From contig JACPFJ010000024.1 of the NCBI GenBank assembly GCA_016182975.1, positions 1 to 52,971 of the forward strand: DNA of 52,971 nt, given 5' to 3'. The first letter of the stretch is position 1, and the number at the start of each line of letters is the position of its first letter. This stretch comes from Deltaproteobacteria bacterium. Lineage in GTDB: Bacteria > Desulfobacterota > Desulfuromonadia > Geobacterales > Pseudopelobacteraceae. Position numbers and translations under genes: made by a program. The notes beneath the pieces are model-generated. The model made no database searches and was not told the origin of the DNA. It was given only the letters and a program-made list of their open reading frames with translations. Shown one piece after another: positions 1-8,663 of the stretch.

Positions 1-2
1 AT

Positions 3-47
3 CAGAGCGAAGAAGATAAACGTCTTGATCAGCTAAACTTACTTTAA
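3..47 (+). CDS. C-terminal end of an unidentified protein, possibly a transposase
   Basis: An open frame runs in from the left edge and reads QSEEDKRLDQLNLL before a TAA stop at 45-47. Only 14 residues are visible, so the protein cannot be identified from its own sequence. The three hairpins that follow directly look like the structured right end of an IS200/IS605-type element, which would make this the tail of its transposase. That is inference from context only. It converges on the pyruvate kinase gene. Confidence 0.3.
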   Translation, partial: QSEEDKRLDQLNLL

Positions 48-52
48 GAGGA

Positions 53-130
53 GCCACCTTCGAGGTGGCAACGGTTTACCAACCCGCTTTGAGCGGTTAA
101 CGTTTTTCAAGCCCCCGGCTGTGCCGGGGG
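53..130 (+). repeat. Array of three hairpins, possible IS200/IS605 right end and terminator
   Basis: Three short stem-loops follow one another: GCCACCT/AGGTGGC at 53-69, an imperfect AACCCGCT/AGCGGTT at 81-98, and CCCCCGGC/GCCGGGGG at 112-130. They lie between the stop of the partial plus-strand gene and the stop of pyk on the other strand. They may end transcription from both sides, although neither strand has a clean run of T after the last stem. Hairpin clusters like this are also the recognition ends of IS200/IS605 elements. Confidence 0.45.
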
Positions 131-152
131 TATCTGACTTACAGGATGACGA

Positions 153-1595
153 TCAGTAGATCTCGTAGAACCCGCCCGCCCCCAGCTTGTGCACCTTCAT
201 CAGGTTCGTGGAACCACGCGCCTCGATCGGTATCCCCATGATGATGACGATGATGTCCCCCTTGCGGTATCCCGAAGAGAGCAGGATGTTTTCCACCTCT
301 CTGATCTGCTGGTCCATCCCCTGCATGACGCCGATCCCGACCGTGCCGACCCCCCAGTAGATGGAGAGCCGGCGCTGAATCTCGGGGGATGAGGTAAAGG
401 CGATGATCGGGATGCGGGGGCGGAAGCGTGAGATGAGCGCCGCCGTGCTGCCCGACTGGGTGAATACCGCTATGGCACGCGCGGCGAGGCTCGTGGCCGC
501 CCGGCAGGCCGATTCCGCAACTGCCTGGGCAATACTCGGTGTCGCGGTGATCCTCCCCTCCGCCTTGACCCAGAAAGCGGCGTTTTCCACGTCGCGGGCG
601 ATGCGGAACATGGTTTCCACCGACTCGACCGGGTAGTCGCCCGAGGCGGTCTCGGCCGAGAGCATCACGGCATCGGTACCGTCGACAATGGCGTTGGCAA
701 CGTCCGAGGTCTCCGCCCTGGTGGGCCGCGGGTTGCGTATCATGGAGTCGAGCATCTGGGTGGCGGTGATGACCGGCTTGCCCGCCCGATTACAGGCCTC
801 GATGATCTTTTTCTGATAGATCGGCACCTTCTCGGCCTCTATCTCTACACCCAGGTCGCCACGGGCCACCATGACCGCGTCCGTGGCCCGCAGGATCCGC
901 TTGAAATTGCGGAGCGCCTCGGGTTTTTCTATCTTGGCGACGACCGGGGTGTTTTTCCCCTTCAGGTAGATGATCCGCTTGAGTTGCTCGATGTCCTCCG
1001 CCGTCCTGACAAAGGAGAGGGCCACGAAATCGACCCCCGCCTCAAGGGCGAAGTCCAGGTCGAGCAGGTCCTTGGCGGTCAGGCAGGGGGCGGAGACGTG
1101 CACGCCGGGGAGGTTGATCCCCTTGTTGTTCTTCAGCACCCCGCCGCTGACCACCAGGCAGCGTACCCGCTCACCATCGACGGCGATGACCTTCAACTCC
1201 ATCAAGCCATCATCCAGAAGGATCCGCGAACCTCCCTGCACATCGCTCGGCAGTGATCGGTACACCGTGGGGATGAGGCCGTTGCCTCCGAGCACCTCCT
1301 CGGTGGTGATGACTACCTCCTCCCCCCTGGTGAGGGTCATGGCATCGCCCGCCATCCTGCCGGTTCTGATCTTAGGCCCCTGCAGGTCGGCCAGGATGCC
1401 CGCCTGCCGCCCGGACTTGTCCGAGACCCTCCGGATGACGCGGATGAGTTCCAGTTTCTCGGCATTGTCGCCATGGGAAAAATTGAGGCGGAAGATGTTC
1501 ACCCCCGCGTTCATCAGCCGCGCGATCATCGCCTCCGAAGAGCTGACAGGGCCGAGGGTGGCAACTATCTTGGTTTTGCGGGTCGTCCTTGGCAT
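153..1595 (-). CDS. pyk: Pyruvate kinase
   Basis: Converts phosphoenolpyruvate and ADP to pyruvate and ATP, the last step of glycolysis, in the cytoplasm. The 480-residue protein has the usual length. The N-terminus reads KTKIVATLGPVS. The active-site signature is near residues 215-225 (AKIEKPEA, with the catalytic lysine), followed by the metal and substrate segment ARGDLGVE and the ATQMLDSM stretch. The C-terminal allosteric domain is present, including VFTQSGSTA. The ATG at 1595 shares its A with the aconitase TAA (TAATG) and has a GGGAGGG ribosome site inside the aconitase gene, so translation is probably coupled. The pairing links a glycolytic exit enzyme with a TCA enzyme in one transcript. 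Confidence 0.97.
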   Translation of the reverse strand: MPRTTRKTKIVATLGPVSSSEAMIARLMNAGVNIFRLNFSHGDNAEKLELIRVIRRVSDKSGRQAGILADLQGPKIRTGRMAGDAMTLTRGEEVVITTEEVLGGNGLIPTVYRSLPSDVQGGSRILLDDGLMELKVIAVDGERVRCLVVSGGVLKNNKGINLPGVHVSAPCLTAKDLLDLDFALEAGVDFVALSFVRTAEDIEQLKRIIYLKGKNTPVVAKIEKPEALRNFKRILRATDAVMVARGDLGVEIEAEKVPIYQKKIIEACNRAGKPVITATQMLDSMIRNPRPTRAETSDVANAIVDGTDAVMLSAETASGDYPVESVETMFRIARDVENAAFWVKAEGRITATPSIAQAVAESACRAATSLAARAIAVFTQSGSTAALISRFRPRIPIIAFTSSPEIQRRLSIYWGVGTVGIGVMQGMDQQIREVENILLSSGYRKGDIIVIIMGIPIEARGSTNLMKVHKLGAGGFYEIY

Positions 1596-3544
1596 TAGCC
1601 CTCCCTTCTTCGGTTCTGCTGTTCTTTCACGAAGTTGAGCGTCCCCCCGGCCAGCAACTCCCGGCGCTGACGCTCGGATACGTCCAGCAGCGTAACGACC
1701 TCCCGGCCGGCGACGAGGAGCGGGATCTCGCGAGCGCCACTCTCCACCAGGCGGCGCAGATCGGGGAACGAGACCCGATCCCCCTGAGCGAAGCGGTCGT
1801 AATCCGCGGGGTCTCTGAAGGTCAGCGGCAGGATGCCGAAATTGACCAGGTTTGCCTTGTGGATGCGGGCAAAGCCCTTGGCGATCTTGGCGCGGATGCC
1901 CAGATAGCGCGGGGCAATGGCGGCGTGCTCGCGGGAGGAGCCCTGTCCGTAATTCTCGCCGCCGATGACGACGCCGTTGCCCGCCCCTCTGGCGCGGCCC
2001 GGGAACTCAGCATCGATCTGCTCAAAGACGTGCTCGGCTATCGCCGGGATGTTGCTGCGCAGCGGCAGCACCTTGTTGCCGGCGGGCATGATGTGGTCGG
2101 TGGTGATGTTGTCCCCCACCTTGATGCTCACCTCCGCCTCAAGGGTCTCGGGGAGCGGCTCGAAATCGGGAAATGGGACGATGTTCGGTCCGGTCCTGAT
2201 CTCGACCGCGGCGCTATCCTCCAGGGGGAAGATGATGCCGGAGTCGTCGAGCAGGTAACGGGACGGGTTCTGCACCGCCGGATACGGCTTGATGCTGCCC
2301 AGCTTGCGCGGATCGGTGATCACCCCGAAAATGCCGGCCGCAGCCGCCGTCTCGGGCGAGCAGAGGTAGACCTTGTCGTCCTTGGTGCCGCTGCGGCCGG
2401 GGAAGTTGCGCGGGAAGGTGCGCAACGAGACCTGGTTCGTGCCGGGCGCCTGCCCCATGCCGATGCACCCCAGGCAGCCTGACTGGTGGATGATCGCCCC
2501 GGCCATCAGCAGGGTCACCACCCCCCCCTGATCGGCCACGTTCTCCAACACCTGGCGGCTGCCGGGATTGATGTGGAACGATACGTTCTGGGCGATGCGC
2601 TGCCCCTCCAGAACCCGGCAGACGGTCATCAGGTCGCGGAACGACGAGTTGACCGAGCTCCCCACCAGGACCTGGTCCACCTTGACCCCCTCGACCTCAC
2701 GAACCGGCACCACGTTGTCCGGCGACGACGGGCAGGCGATCAAAGGTTCGAGAGTTGAGAGATCGACCTCGTCGTATTCGTCGTAGGCCGCCCCCTCGTC
2801 GGCGGTAAGCGGCAGCCACGATTCGCCCCGCCCCTGTGACACGAGGAATTCCCGCGTCCGCTCATCGGAGGGGAAGATCGAGGAGGTGGCACCCAGCTCG
2901 GCGCCCATGTTGCCGATGGTGGCGCGGTCGGTGGCCGACAGCGTCGCAACGCCGGGACCGTAGTACTCGATGATCCTGCCGACCCCCCCCTTGACCGTGT
3001 GACGGCGCAAGAGCTCCAGGATGACATCCTTGCCCGAGACCCACTCGGGGAGTCTTCCCGTCAGCCTGATCCCCATCACCCGCGGGCAGGGGAGATAAAA
3101 GGGGTGTCCGGCCATGGCCAGGGCCACGTCCAGCCCCCCCGCGCCGATCCCGATCATGGTCACTCCGGCCGCCGTGGGGGTGTGGGAATCGGCCCCGAGC
3201 AGTATCTTGCCCGGCACGTCGAAACGTTCCAGGTGCACCTGGTGCGAGACGCCGTTGCCCGGCTTGGACAGGTGCACCCCGAACTTCATCGCCGCGCTGG
3301 TCAGAAAGGCGTGATCGTCGGCGTTCTTGTAATCGGTCTGCAAGAGGTTGTGGTCGATGGACTGGGCTGCCAGTTCCACCCTGACCCGGGGGATGCCCAT
3401 GGCGATGAACTCCAGCATGGCCATGGTTCCGGTGGCGTCCTGCAACAGGGTGTGGTCGATCTTGATCGCGATCTCTTTTCCGGGAACAAGCTCACCTTCG
3501 ACGAGATGGGCTTCGAGGATCTTGGTGGTCAGATTTTTCGGCAT
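1595..3544 (-). CDS. Aconitate hydratase (about 650-residue single-chain form)
   Basis: Interconverts citrate and isocitrate with a [4Fe-4S] cluster. The cluster cysteines are visible: one in LIACPSSPDN and two in the SGCLGCIGMG segment. Substrate-binding stretches include GADSHTPTAAG, DNITTDHIMPAG and GENYGQGSSREHAA, the last in the swivelling C-terminal domain. At about 649 residues it matches the shorter aconitase family common in anaerobes, not the 890-residue AcnA. I start at ATG 3544 because GGAGGT lies just upstream; an ATG five codons earlier is possible. It leads a two-gene operon with pyk. Its cluster would be built by the NifU/NifS system encoded at 21-23 kb. Confidence 0.95.
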   Translation of the reverse strand: MPKNLTTKILEAHLVEGELVPGKEIAIKIDHTLLQDATGTMAMLEFIAMGIPRVRVELAAQSIDHNLLQTDYKNADDHAFLTSAAMKFGVHLSKPGNGVSHQVHLERFDVPGKILLGADSHTPTAAGVTMIGIGAGGLDVALAMAGHPFYLPCPRVMGIRLTGRLPEWVSGKDVILELLRRHTVKGGVGRIIEYYGPGVATLSATDRATIGNMGAELGATSSIFPSDERTREFLVSQGRGESWLPLTADEGAAYDEYDEVDLSTLEPLIACPSSPDNVVPVREVEGVKVDQVLVGSSVNSSFRDLMTVCRVLEGQRIAQNVSFHINPGSRQVLENVADQGGVVTLLMAGAIIHQSGCLGCIGMGQAPGTNQVSLRTFPRNFPGRSGTKDDKVYLCSPETAAAAGIFGVITDPRKLGSIKPYPAVQNPSRYLLDDSGIIFPLEDSAAVEIRTGPNIVPFPDFEPLPETLEAEVSIKVGDNITTDHIMPAGNKVLPLRSNIPAIAEHVFEQIDAEFPGRARGAGNGVVIGGENYGQGSSREHAAIAPRYLGIRAKIAKGFARIHKANLVNFGILPLTFRDPADYDRFAQGDRVSFPDLRRLVESGAREIPLLVAGREVVTLLDVSERQRRELLAGGTLNFVKEQQNRRREG

Positions 3545-3573
3545 GAACGGCACCTCCATTCTTTTTCCATCTC

Positions 3574-3582
3574 ATTATACCA
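3574..3582 (-). promoter_or_regulatory. Probable extended -10 promoter for aconitase-pyk
   Basis: On the minus strand the sequence TGGTATAAT appears about 30 bases before the aconitase ATG. TATAAT is a perfect -10 box and the TG one base ahead of it makes an extended -10. I see no good -35 box at 16-18 bases, which is compatible with extended -10 promoters. Confidence 0.5.
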
Positions 3583-3740
3583 TCAATTATGACAATGGAC
3601 TTCCTGCTTAACTATCTCCGGTTGTAGTGACATAGAGTAAGGTGGCCGGTGTGGAGAGTACTATGGAAATCGGGGAAGGTTCAAGAAACGGGCGTCAAAT
3701 GGAGAGAGGTAATGCGAGCGTAACTTGTAGCCATTCAGCA

Positions 3741-3856
3741 TGGTTTGGGAGCGTAGGCATCTTGCCTGCGTTTCGAGCGGGTTCATGCTCGAATGTTTCC
3801 CTCGTTGCGAAACACCGCTACGTGGCGCGCTGGGATGGCAAACTCATGCTTGCCGT
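3741..3856. repeat. Dispersed ~115-bp repeat, copy 1
   Basis: This copy begins TGGTTTGGGAGCGTAGGC and contains small inverted repeats (GGCA-TCT-TGCC; TTCGAGC-N8-GCTCGAA). A second copy in the same orientation lies at 4908-5022, with roughly nine in ten bases identical by eye. The two copies flank the HEPN/MNT pair. The rest of the gene-free stretch 3583-3974 shows no convincing gene: its plus-strand open frames are short and resemble no known protein. Confidence 0.85.
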
Positions 3857-3974
3857 CTCGAAGAAGTCGGTGTCATCCACAACCGCAACGATATCTCGTA
3901 TCAGGGGATGACCCCGCTATTATGTTCCAAGGGGTGGAGCATAGGTTGGGGAGAAACGGGGAGTAATCCCTAGC

Positions 3975-4367
3975 TTAATTGGCTATCTGCTTCTTTGCCA
4001 GTATAAGTACTCTTTCAGCAATTGCCACCGCATCTTCTGCTTCCTGCCGTTCCGGTTCAAAATAATCACCGGGATAGCGGGCTTCCACTGCATACGTTGA
4101 AAGAATGACGAACTGTTCGCGAAACTGCTCAAGATCGGGATAGATGTCGGTCAGCAAATCCAGGAGGAGATGCAGGACATGTACCCTTGGAAAGGGTCTG
4201 GAATGAAGGGTAAGCATTCCTTTTAGTGATTTTTCCACAACTTGTTGGGCATGAAAGCATACAGTATCCAACGGGCCATCTTCGGCAGCCAGTATGAGTT
4301 GAGCTGACCTCATGTCGTTTTCCGCCTTTTTCAGCCAATCCAGAGCAAAATCCTTATCCGCGTTCAT
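3975..4367 (-). CDS. HEPN-domain protein, partner of an MNT nucleotidyltransferase
   Basis: This 130-residue all-helical protein fits the HEPN family (compare N-terminal WLKKAENDMRSAQ, central CFHAQQVVEKSLKGML and C-terminal ARYPGDYF). HEPN proteins next to MNT proteins act as toxin-antitoxin pairs. In studied pairs the HEPN partner is an RNase-like toxin and the MNT partner neutralises it, in some cases by adding AMP. No clear R-x4-6-H motif is visible, so this copy may be of the non-RNase HEPN branch. It overlaps the end of the MNT gene by 14 bp, which means it is translated after MNT from one transcript. The module is bracketed by the ~115-bp repeats. Confidence 0.85.
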   Translation of the reverse strand: MNADKDFALDWLKKAENDMRSAQLILAAEDGPLDTVCFHAQQVVEKSLKGMLTLHSRPFPRVHVLHLLLDLLTDIYPDLEQFREQFVILSTYAVEARYPGDYFEPERQEAEDAVAIAERVLILAKKQIAN

Positions 4368-4710
4368 ACATAACCTTTCCGAAACGCAGTGCCGCGGTTA
4401 CGATATGGTTTGTCGTGCCGTTCCATTTTGATAATTCATCAGGGGTGTAGACCAAAAGGTCCATTGCGCAGGGAGTCGGTTTGAACAGCAGGTGAAGGGG
4501 AACGGGGCGACGATATCGGGGTTGGTCGGATTCCATGACAACCAGAAGATCGAGATCGCTATCCGGAGTTGGATTTCCCGAGGCGTAGGAACCAAAAAGA
4601 ATGATCTTTTCCGGCGAAAAATTTTCCGCAATGGTGCGAACCACACCTTCTATCGTTTCAGGAGCAATCAATTCGCCGTATTGTTGCCGTTTCAGGCTTA
4701 CCGCTGCCAT
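4354..4710 (-). CDS. MNT-type minimal nucleotidyltransferase, antitoxin of the HEPN pair
   Basis: This 118-residue protein has the polymerase-beta-like nucleotidyltransferase signature GSYASGNPTPDSDLDLLVV: GS at about residues 41-42, and D51 and D53 as the metal-binding DxD pair. Proteins of this class transfer a nucleotide, often AMP, to a partner. The partner here is the overlapping HEPN protein downstream. The ATG at 4710 starts the two-gene operon. A decayed relative of the same family lies at 17718-17983, at the other end of the island. Confidence 0.88.
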   Translation of the reverse strand: MAAVSLKRQQYGELIAPETIEGVVRTIAENFSPEKIILFGSYASGNPTPDSDLDLLVVMESDQPRYRRPVPLHLLFKPTPCAMDLLVYTPDELSKWNGTTNHIVTAALRFGKVMYERG

Positions 4711-4867
4711 TACTCAACCTCCGTACTCTGTATGATTCAGACGATACCACAATATTGATCGATATTCAGCCGGGATTCTTACAACACGCATTCCGGTCGT
4801 CGATTTCATCGTCGAATTAACTGCTCGCCGCACCGACTCCCTCGGACGCCAAAAGTAAGGACTTGGC

Positions 4868-4899
4868 TCAATAGAAAAATAGATAACTGCGTCCCGCGA
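4868..4899. repeat. 32-bp repeat, copy 1
   Basis: The sequence TCAATAGAAAAATAGATAAC continues to CCCGCGA and recurs at 5059-5090 with two or three changes. The two copies frame the second ~115-bp repeat, so that element looks nested inside a short direct duplication. A 10-base GACTTGGCTC also occurs twice here (4860-4869 and 5021-5030). Confidence 0.75.
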
Positions 4900-4907
4900 G
4901 ACGCCCC

Positions 4908-5022
4908 TGGTTTGGGAGCGTAGGCATCTTGCCTGCGTTTTGAGCGGGTTCATGCTCGAAAATTCCCTCGTTGCGAAACTCCGCTTCGTGACGCGCTGGA
5001 TTGGCAAGCACCTGCTTGCTGA
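4908..5022. repeat. Dispersed ~115-bp repeat, copy 2
   Basis: Same orientation and near-identical sequence to the copy at 3741-3856, starting TGGTTTGGGAGCGTAGGC. Together the copies enclose the HEPN/MNT module of about 1.05 kb. The gene-free stretch 4711-5119 otherwise holds only the 32-bp repeats and no recognisable coding sequence. Confidence 0.85.
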
Positions 5023-5058
5023 CTTGGCTCCAGTTCAAGTAAAGAGCAAGGGCGGGAG

Positions 5059-5090
5059 TCAATAGAAAAATAGATAACCGCATCCCGCGA
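5059..5090. repeat. 32-bp repeat, copy 2
   Basis: Second copy of the TCAATAGAAAAATAGATAAC repeat. It lies just downstream of the stop of the helicase gene on the minus strand and no clear terminator is seen between them. Confidence 0.75.
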
Positions 5091-5119
5091 AAGACGTTCA
5101 AGAAAATATTTCCCCTATC

Positions 5120-7351
5120 TTAAACAGACCCCATTATGGTCTTTATAGCGTTAAACGCGCCCTCGACATCGAGCTTGGATGCCGCATAATCGGCGCTCAG
5201 TAATTCGTCAGTCAGGAAGAGGTCGTATTTTCCCGTCGCTTTATTGAGTACCGACCTTGCCAGTTCAAAGGCATCCGGCTGCCCCTCCTTCTGCAATGTA
5301 CGCAAACATTTCTGCACCTCTTCCAGCGATGCGTTGGTAACCACAATTGCGATCCCTTCATTCACAGCCTTCATACCCTTCGAGCGGAGCATGGCCGCCA
5401 GTGTATCCATCACCCGGTCGCCCATCCAGCAGAAGAGATATGTCGTACTGCCCTGAGTCAACATCCTTGTCTTTGCCAGGTCAAAGCGGTTGAAGTTTTT
5501 TCTCGCTTCGGACAAAAGCTCCTTTGCCTGAACATCGAGAAAGACCGGGACACTTTCTTCCGTATAGACAGCAAACATCTCCTGCCGTATCCGGTCATGA
5601 ACCCAGCCGGCTTGGCCGCCGAATATCGGTGGCACCCCACCTTTTGCGGGTTTCAATATGATTACCTTTTTTGCGGTATCAACTTCCACAACGAGCCATC
5701 GTCTGCCGCCGAAGATGAGCAGGGAATCCACTGCAACTGGGCGGTCGAGGGGCAATGTCCCGAGTGTCCGGTCGCCGGATACCAGCCGGTATTCCTCCGG
5801 CGTCGTGAACGCGGTATAGAACGAATAGTGATTGACGATTCGCTCTCCCATTTGACCATGCAGGAGCAGGCCGTCGCTTGCCTGCATGATGAGACGTTGC
5901 TCTCCCAGGCTGCGCAGGAAGTCTCCGAACATCCGCTGGCCGACGTGCGGGAAGGGGCCGTCTTTGCACAGGACATTGTATGCCTGGACAGCCGTGATCC
6001 CGCCGTACTGGGCGATCAAAGACAACATCTGCTGAACGAGGGTCGAGAGGTGCAGTCCTCCGGATGGAGGCGGTTCGTACCATTTCGCCAGCAAAAGCCT
6101 TACCATGGCTATTGTCTGCACCAGCCCGGAGCGAAGGCAATCAGAGGGATCGGATCTTTCGGTCAGTTCATCCTCCTGGATGTAGATCCTCAGTATGGCC
6201 GGGTCGCCTTCCCTTCTTCCAGATCGGCCAAGGCGCTGGCGCATGCTGGCAACGGAAGGAGGGACGCCTACCTGGGCGATGCTGGCTACGGAACCGATGT
6301 CGATGCCCATTTCGAGGGTAGAGGTGCAGACGATGCTTACGGGGCGCGACTTGTCCTTGATCGCCGCTTCAGCGTCTTCACGAAGCTCTTTTGAAAGGCT
6401 GCCATGGTGAGGCCAGAACTCGTTCGGAAGGTGCTGCTCCTCGCACATCTTGCGGAGCATATCGGCAAAGAACTCTACCCGGTTACGGCTGTTGGCAAAA
6501 ACGAGATTGCTGCTGCCCCGCAGGGTCTTGAAGAGGTATTCTCCGATTTTAAGAATGCTGCCGTCCGGTTGAAGCTCCTCTTCCGCCTCCCCCACCGGGG
6601 CCAGAGAAGGGGGAGTCTGAATATACCCCCGCAGAAGAAGCCTCAGTTCCTGGCCGGTAGCCGTGGAGACGATCATTTCCGTCTCGGTGGCGCTGTCAGG
6701 TCTCAGGAATCGTGACGCCAGATGCATATCCCCGATGGTCGCGCTCAGTCCGATGCGCGGCACTTTTCGTTTTATTGCGAATTCAATGCGGTGAAGGAGG
6801 GACTGCAACTGCTGGCCCCGTTCCGAGCCGATGAAGGAATGAAGTTCGTCAACGACGATGTACAGCAGATTGCCGAAAAGCTGCGGGATGGCGGTCCCAT
6901 GATTGACGAAGAGGGATTCGACGGATTCCGGGGTAATCAGGAGGATGCCGGTTGGTTTCTTGAGAAACCGCCCTTTCCTGCTGCCGGAGATATCGCCATG
7001 CCATGGATGCACGGGGATATCCAGGCGTTCGCACAACTGCTCCATGCGGGAGAACTGGTCATTGATGAGGGCCTTCAGGGGGCTGAGGTAGACGACGCAC
7101 GCGTTCCGGTTCTCTTCCGTCAGGAGCCTTGAGCAGATGGGAAGAAAGGCGGCCTCGGTCTTACCGGTCGCCGTTGCCGCCGCAATGATTACATCGGTAT
7201 CTCCGGCGAGAATGGGCGCAACCGCCCGTTCCTGTGCGTCCCGCAACGCCGTCCACCCCTGGTCCCAGACCCAGCGCCGCACCTTCTCGTCGAGCAGGAA
7301 GAAGGCTTTGGATTCTTCAGAGCTTGAAGGATGCAAGGCTATCCTCGGCAT
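5120..7351 (-). CDS. Lhr-like superfamily II DEAD/DEAH helicase of the TerB/DUF2791 module
   Basis: This 743-residue ATP-dependent nucleic-acid helicase is unusually complete in its motifs. The Q-motif-like region is RDAQERAV (37-44). Walker A ends TATGKT at 60-65. Motif II is DELH (168-171), motif III is SAT (203-205), motif V is STLEMGIDIG (about 344-353) and motif VI is QRLGRSGRR (372-380). About 350 residues follow the helicase core, as in Lhr-like proteins and the BREX helicase BrxHI. Its start overlaps the end of the ATPase gene by 35 bp, so the two are co-translated. DUF2791 ATPases and SF2 helicases of this type occur together both in type 2 BREX and with TerB-N/TerB-C proteins. No BREX PglX or PglZ gene is present here. 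The likely role is remodelling of foreign or damaged DNA. Confidence 0.9.
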   Translation of the reverse strand: MPRIALHPSSSEESKAFFLLDEKVRRWVWDQGWTALRDAQERAVAPILAGDTDVIIAAATATGKTEAAFLPICSRLLTEENRNACVVYLSPLKALINDQFSRMEQLCERLDIPVHPWHGDISGSRKGRFLKKPTGILLITPESVESLFVNHGTAIPQLFGNLLYIVVDELHSFIGSERGQQLQSLLHRIEFAIKRKVPRIGLSATIGDMHLASRFLRPDSATETEMIVSTATGQELRLLLRGYIQTPPSLAPVGEAEEELQPDGSILKIGEYLFKTLRGSSNLVFANSRNRVEFFADMLRKMCEEQHLPNEFWPHHGSLSKELREDAEAAIKDKSRPVSIVCTSTLEMGIDIGSVASIAQVGVPPSVASMRQRLGRSGRREGDPAILRIYIQEDELTERSDPSDCLRSGLVQTIAMVRLLLAKWYEPPPSGGLHLSTLVQQMLSLIAQYGGITAVQAYNVLCKDGPFPHVGQRMFGDFLRSLGEQRLIMQASDGLLLHGQMGERIVNHYSFYTAFTTPEEYRLVSGDRTLGTLPLDRPVAVDSLLIFGGRRWLVVEVDTAKKVIILKPAKGGVPPIFGGQAGWVHDRIRQEMFAVYTEESVPVFLDVQAKELLSEARKNFNRFDLAKTRMLTQGSTTYLFCWMGDRVMDTLAAMLRSKGMKAVNEGIAIVVTNASLEEVQKCLRTLQKEGQPDAFELARSVLNKATGKYDLFLTDELLSADYAASKLDVEGAFNAIKTIMGSV

Positions 7352-8663
7352 CGGCAGAGTATGCCGGAGAAGTCAGGGTGCTGGTGGCGGCAATCTCTTC
7401 CGGCCCAAGGTCCAGGTCGGGATTGGTGTCCGGCTTGATCTCCACGGTTCCGAGGATGTCCTGCCAGGTGATCTGGCGGTTCTGCTCCAGGACGGAGAGG
7501 AGGTTGACGAAGCTGGTGATCGTATTGCGCGGGGTACGGAAATAGGCATCACCGATCCTCTTGGAGCAATGTTCCATGAACGCTTTAAGAGCCTTATCAG
7601 GTAGGAGATAATCTACTGCTTTGCCATATGCAAAAACATGTCGAATATTTCCCAGAAGGATGTAGAAATCTTCGGGACTGAGGTTGCTGAGGCGCAAGAC
7701 AGGCCCGCTGTAATCGACCAGCCCCTTGATGGCGAAGGTATTTTCCGCAAGCCGGGATTGCAGAGCGGGATAACTGTAAAGCCCCCGGCGCGTGTCCAGG
7801 AGGAAGTCTGGCGTGCCCCCCATGATGAAGCCAAGGCCGACAGCGGTTCCCTGCAAGGAATCGTTCAGTATCCTCAGGATCTGCTCGTAGTTCGAGTTCC
7901 TGGCCTGCACGTTCGACAGCTTGTACAAGTTCACCAACTCATCCAGACAAATCAGCATCCCCTCGAATCCGGCAAGCCTGACGAACCGGGACATCAGCTT
8001 GAGGTGGTCATAGAAAGTGCCGTCGTCGATGATGGTTCTCACTCCAAGGGCGTTGCGGGCATCGGTTTTGGTCGTGAATTCGGCGCGGAGCCAGCGGATC
8101 GCATCCGCCTTCAGCTGCTCGTTTCCCGTGTCATGCCCTTTCCAGTAGGCAGCAACGACATGGGCGAAATCATAGCCGCCGACCATTTCCGAAAGGAACT
8201 CCAGTTTCTCGTGAATAACGGTTTCCGGGTTTTTACCGGAAGCTTTCGATTCCTTGAGCGCTTCCGTGACGAACCGTTCCACGATGGACTGCATTGCGCC
8301 GCCGTCCGGCTTGGAGCGGGTTGAGATATTCCTCATCATCTCCGCATAAAGCGACCGAGCCTGCCCGCCGGAGGCGTGCAGCCGTCTGTCCGGATTCAGG
8401 TCCGCATGGGCTGTGACAAGCCGTTTTTCAAGGGCTATTGCCCTGACGAGATTCAGGAAAAAGGTCTTGCCGGAACCGTATTCACCGATGACGAAGCGGA
8501 TACCAGAGCCATTATCTGCTATCCGCTCGATGTCTTTGATAAGAGCGGCGATTTCGTTCACCCGGCCAACCTGGATGAGGTGTTGGCCGGTACGGGGCAC
8601 AACTCCGGCACGTAGTGATTGAATGACAGCGTCCCGGTCTTTGGGGCGGATTGCGGTTGTCAT
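7317..8663 (-). CDS. DUF2791 (BrxD-like) P-loop ATPase
   Basis: A 448-residue ATP-binding protein. Walker A is GEYGSGKT at residues 60-67 and Walker B is LICLDE at 237-242. An arginine-rich region lies between them. The N-terminal run ending in QLIQVGR-type sequence before the P-loop, and the overall order, fit DUF2791, the family of BREX protein BrxD. The ATG at 8663 overlaps the TGA of the TerB-C gene (ATGA), and its 3' end runs 35 bp into the helicase gene. TerB-C protein, ATPase and helicase are therefore one tightly coupled unit. The protein probably loads or regulates the helicase; this is inferred from the conserved pairing. Confidence 0.88.
   Translation of the reverse strand: MTTAIRPKDRDAVIQSLRAGVVPRTGQHLIQVGRVNEIAALIKDIERIADNGSGIRFVIGEYGSGKTFFLNLVRAIALEKRLVTAHADLNPDRRLHASGGQARSLYAEMMRNISTRSKPDGGAMQSIVERFVTEALKESKASGKNPETVIHEKLEFLSEMVGGYDFAHVVAAYWKGHDTGNEQLKADAIRWLRAEFTTKTDARNALGVRTIIDDGTFYDHLKLMSRFVRLAGFEGMLICLDELVNLYKLSNVQARNSNYEQILRILNDSLQGTAVGLGFIMGGTPDFLLDTRRGLYSYPALQSRLAENTFAIKGLVDYSGPVLRLSNLSPEDFYILLGNIRHVFAYGKAVDYLLPDKALKAFMEHCSKRIGDAYFRTPRNTITSFVNLLSVLEQNRQITWQDILGTVEIKPDTNPDLDLGPEEIAATSTLTSPAYSADAEDSLASFKL

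Noticed and set aside
4714..5007. 97-codon frame upstream of the MNT gene
   Set aside because: It runs through both repeat types and has no ribosome site; it looks like a chance frame.
5120..8663. A complete BREX system
   Set aside because: The helicase and DUF2791 ATPase match BREX type 2 parts, but there is no PglX methyltransferase, PglZ phosphatase, BrxA or BrxB gene. The TerB-C neighbours fit the TerB-linked module better.
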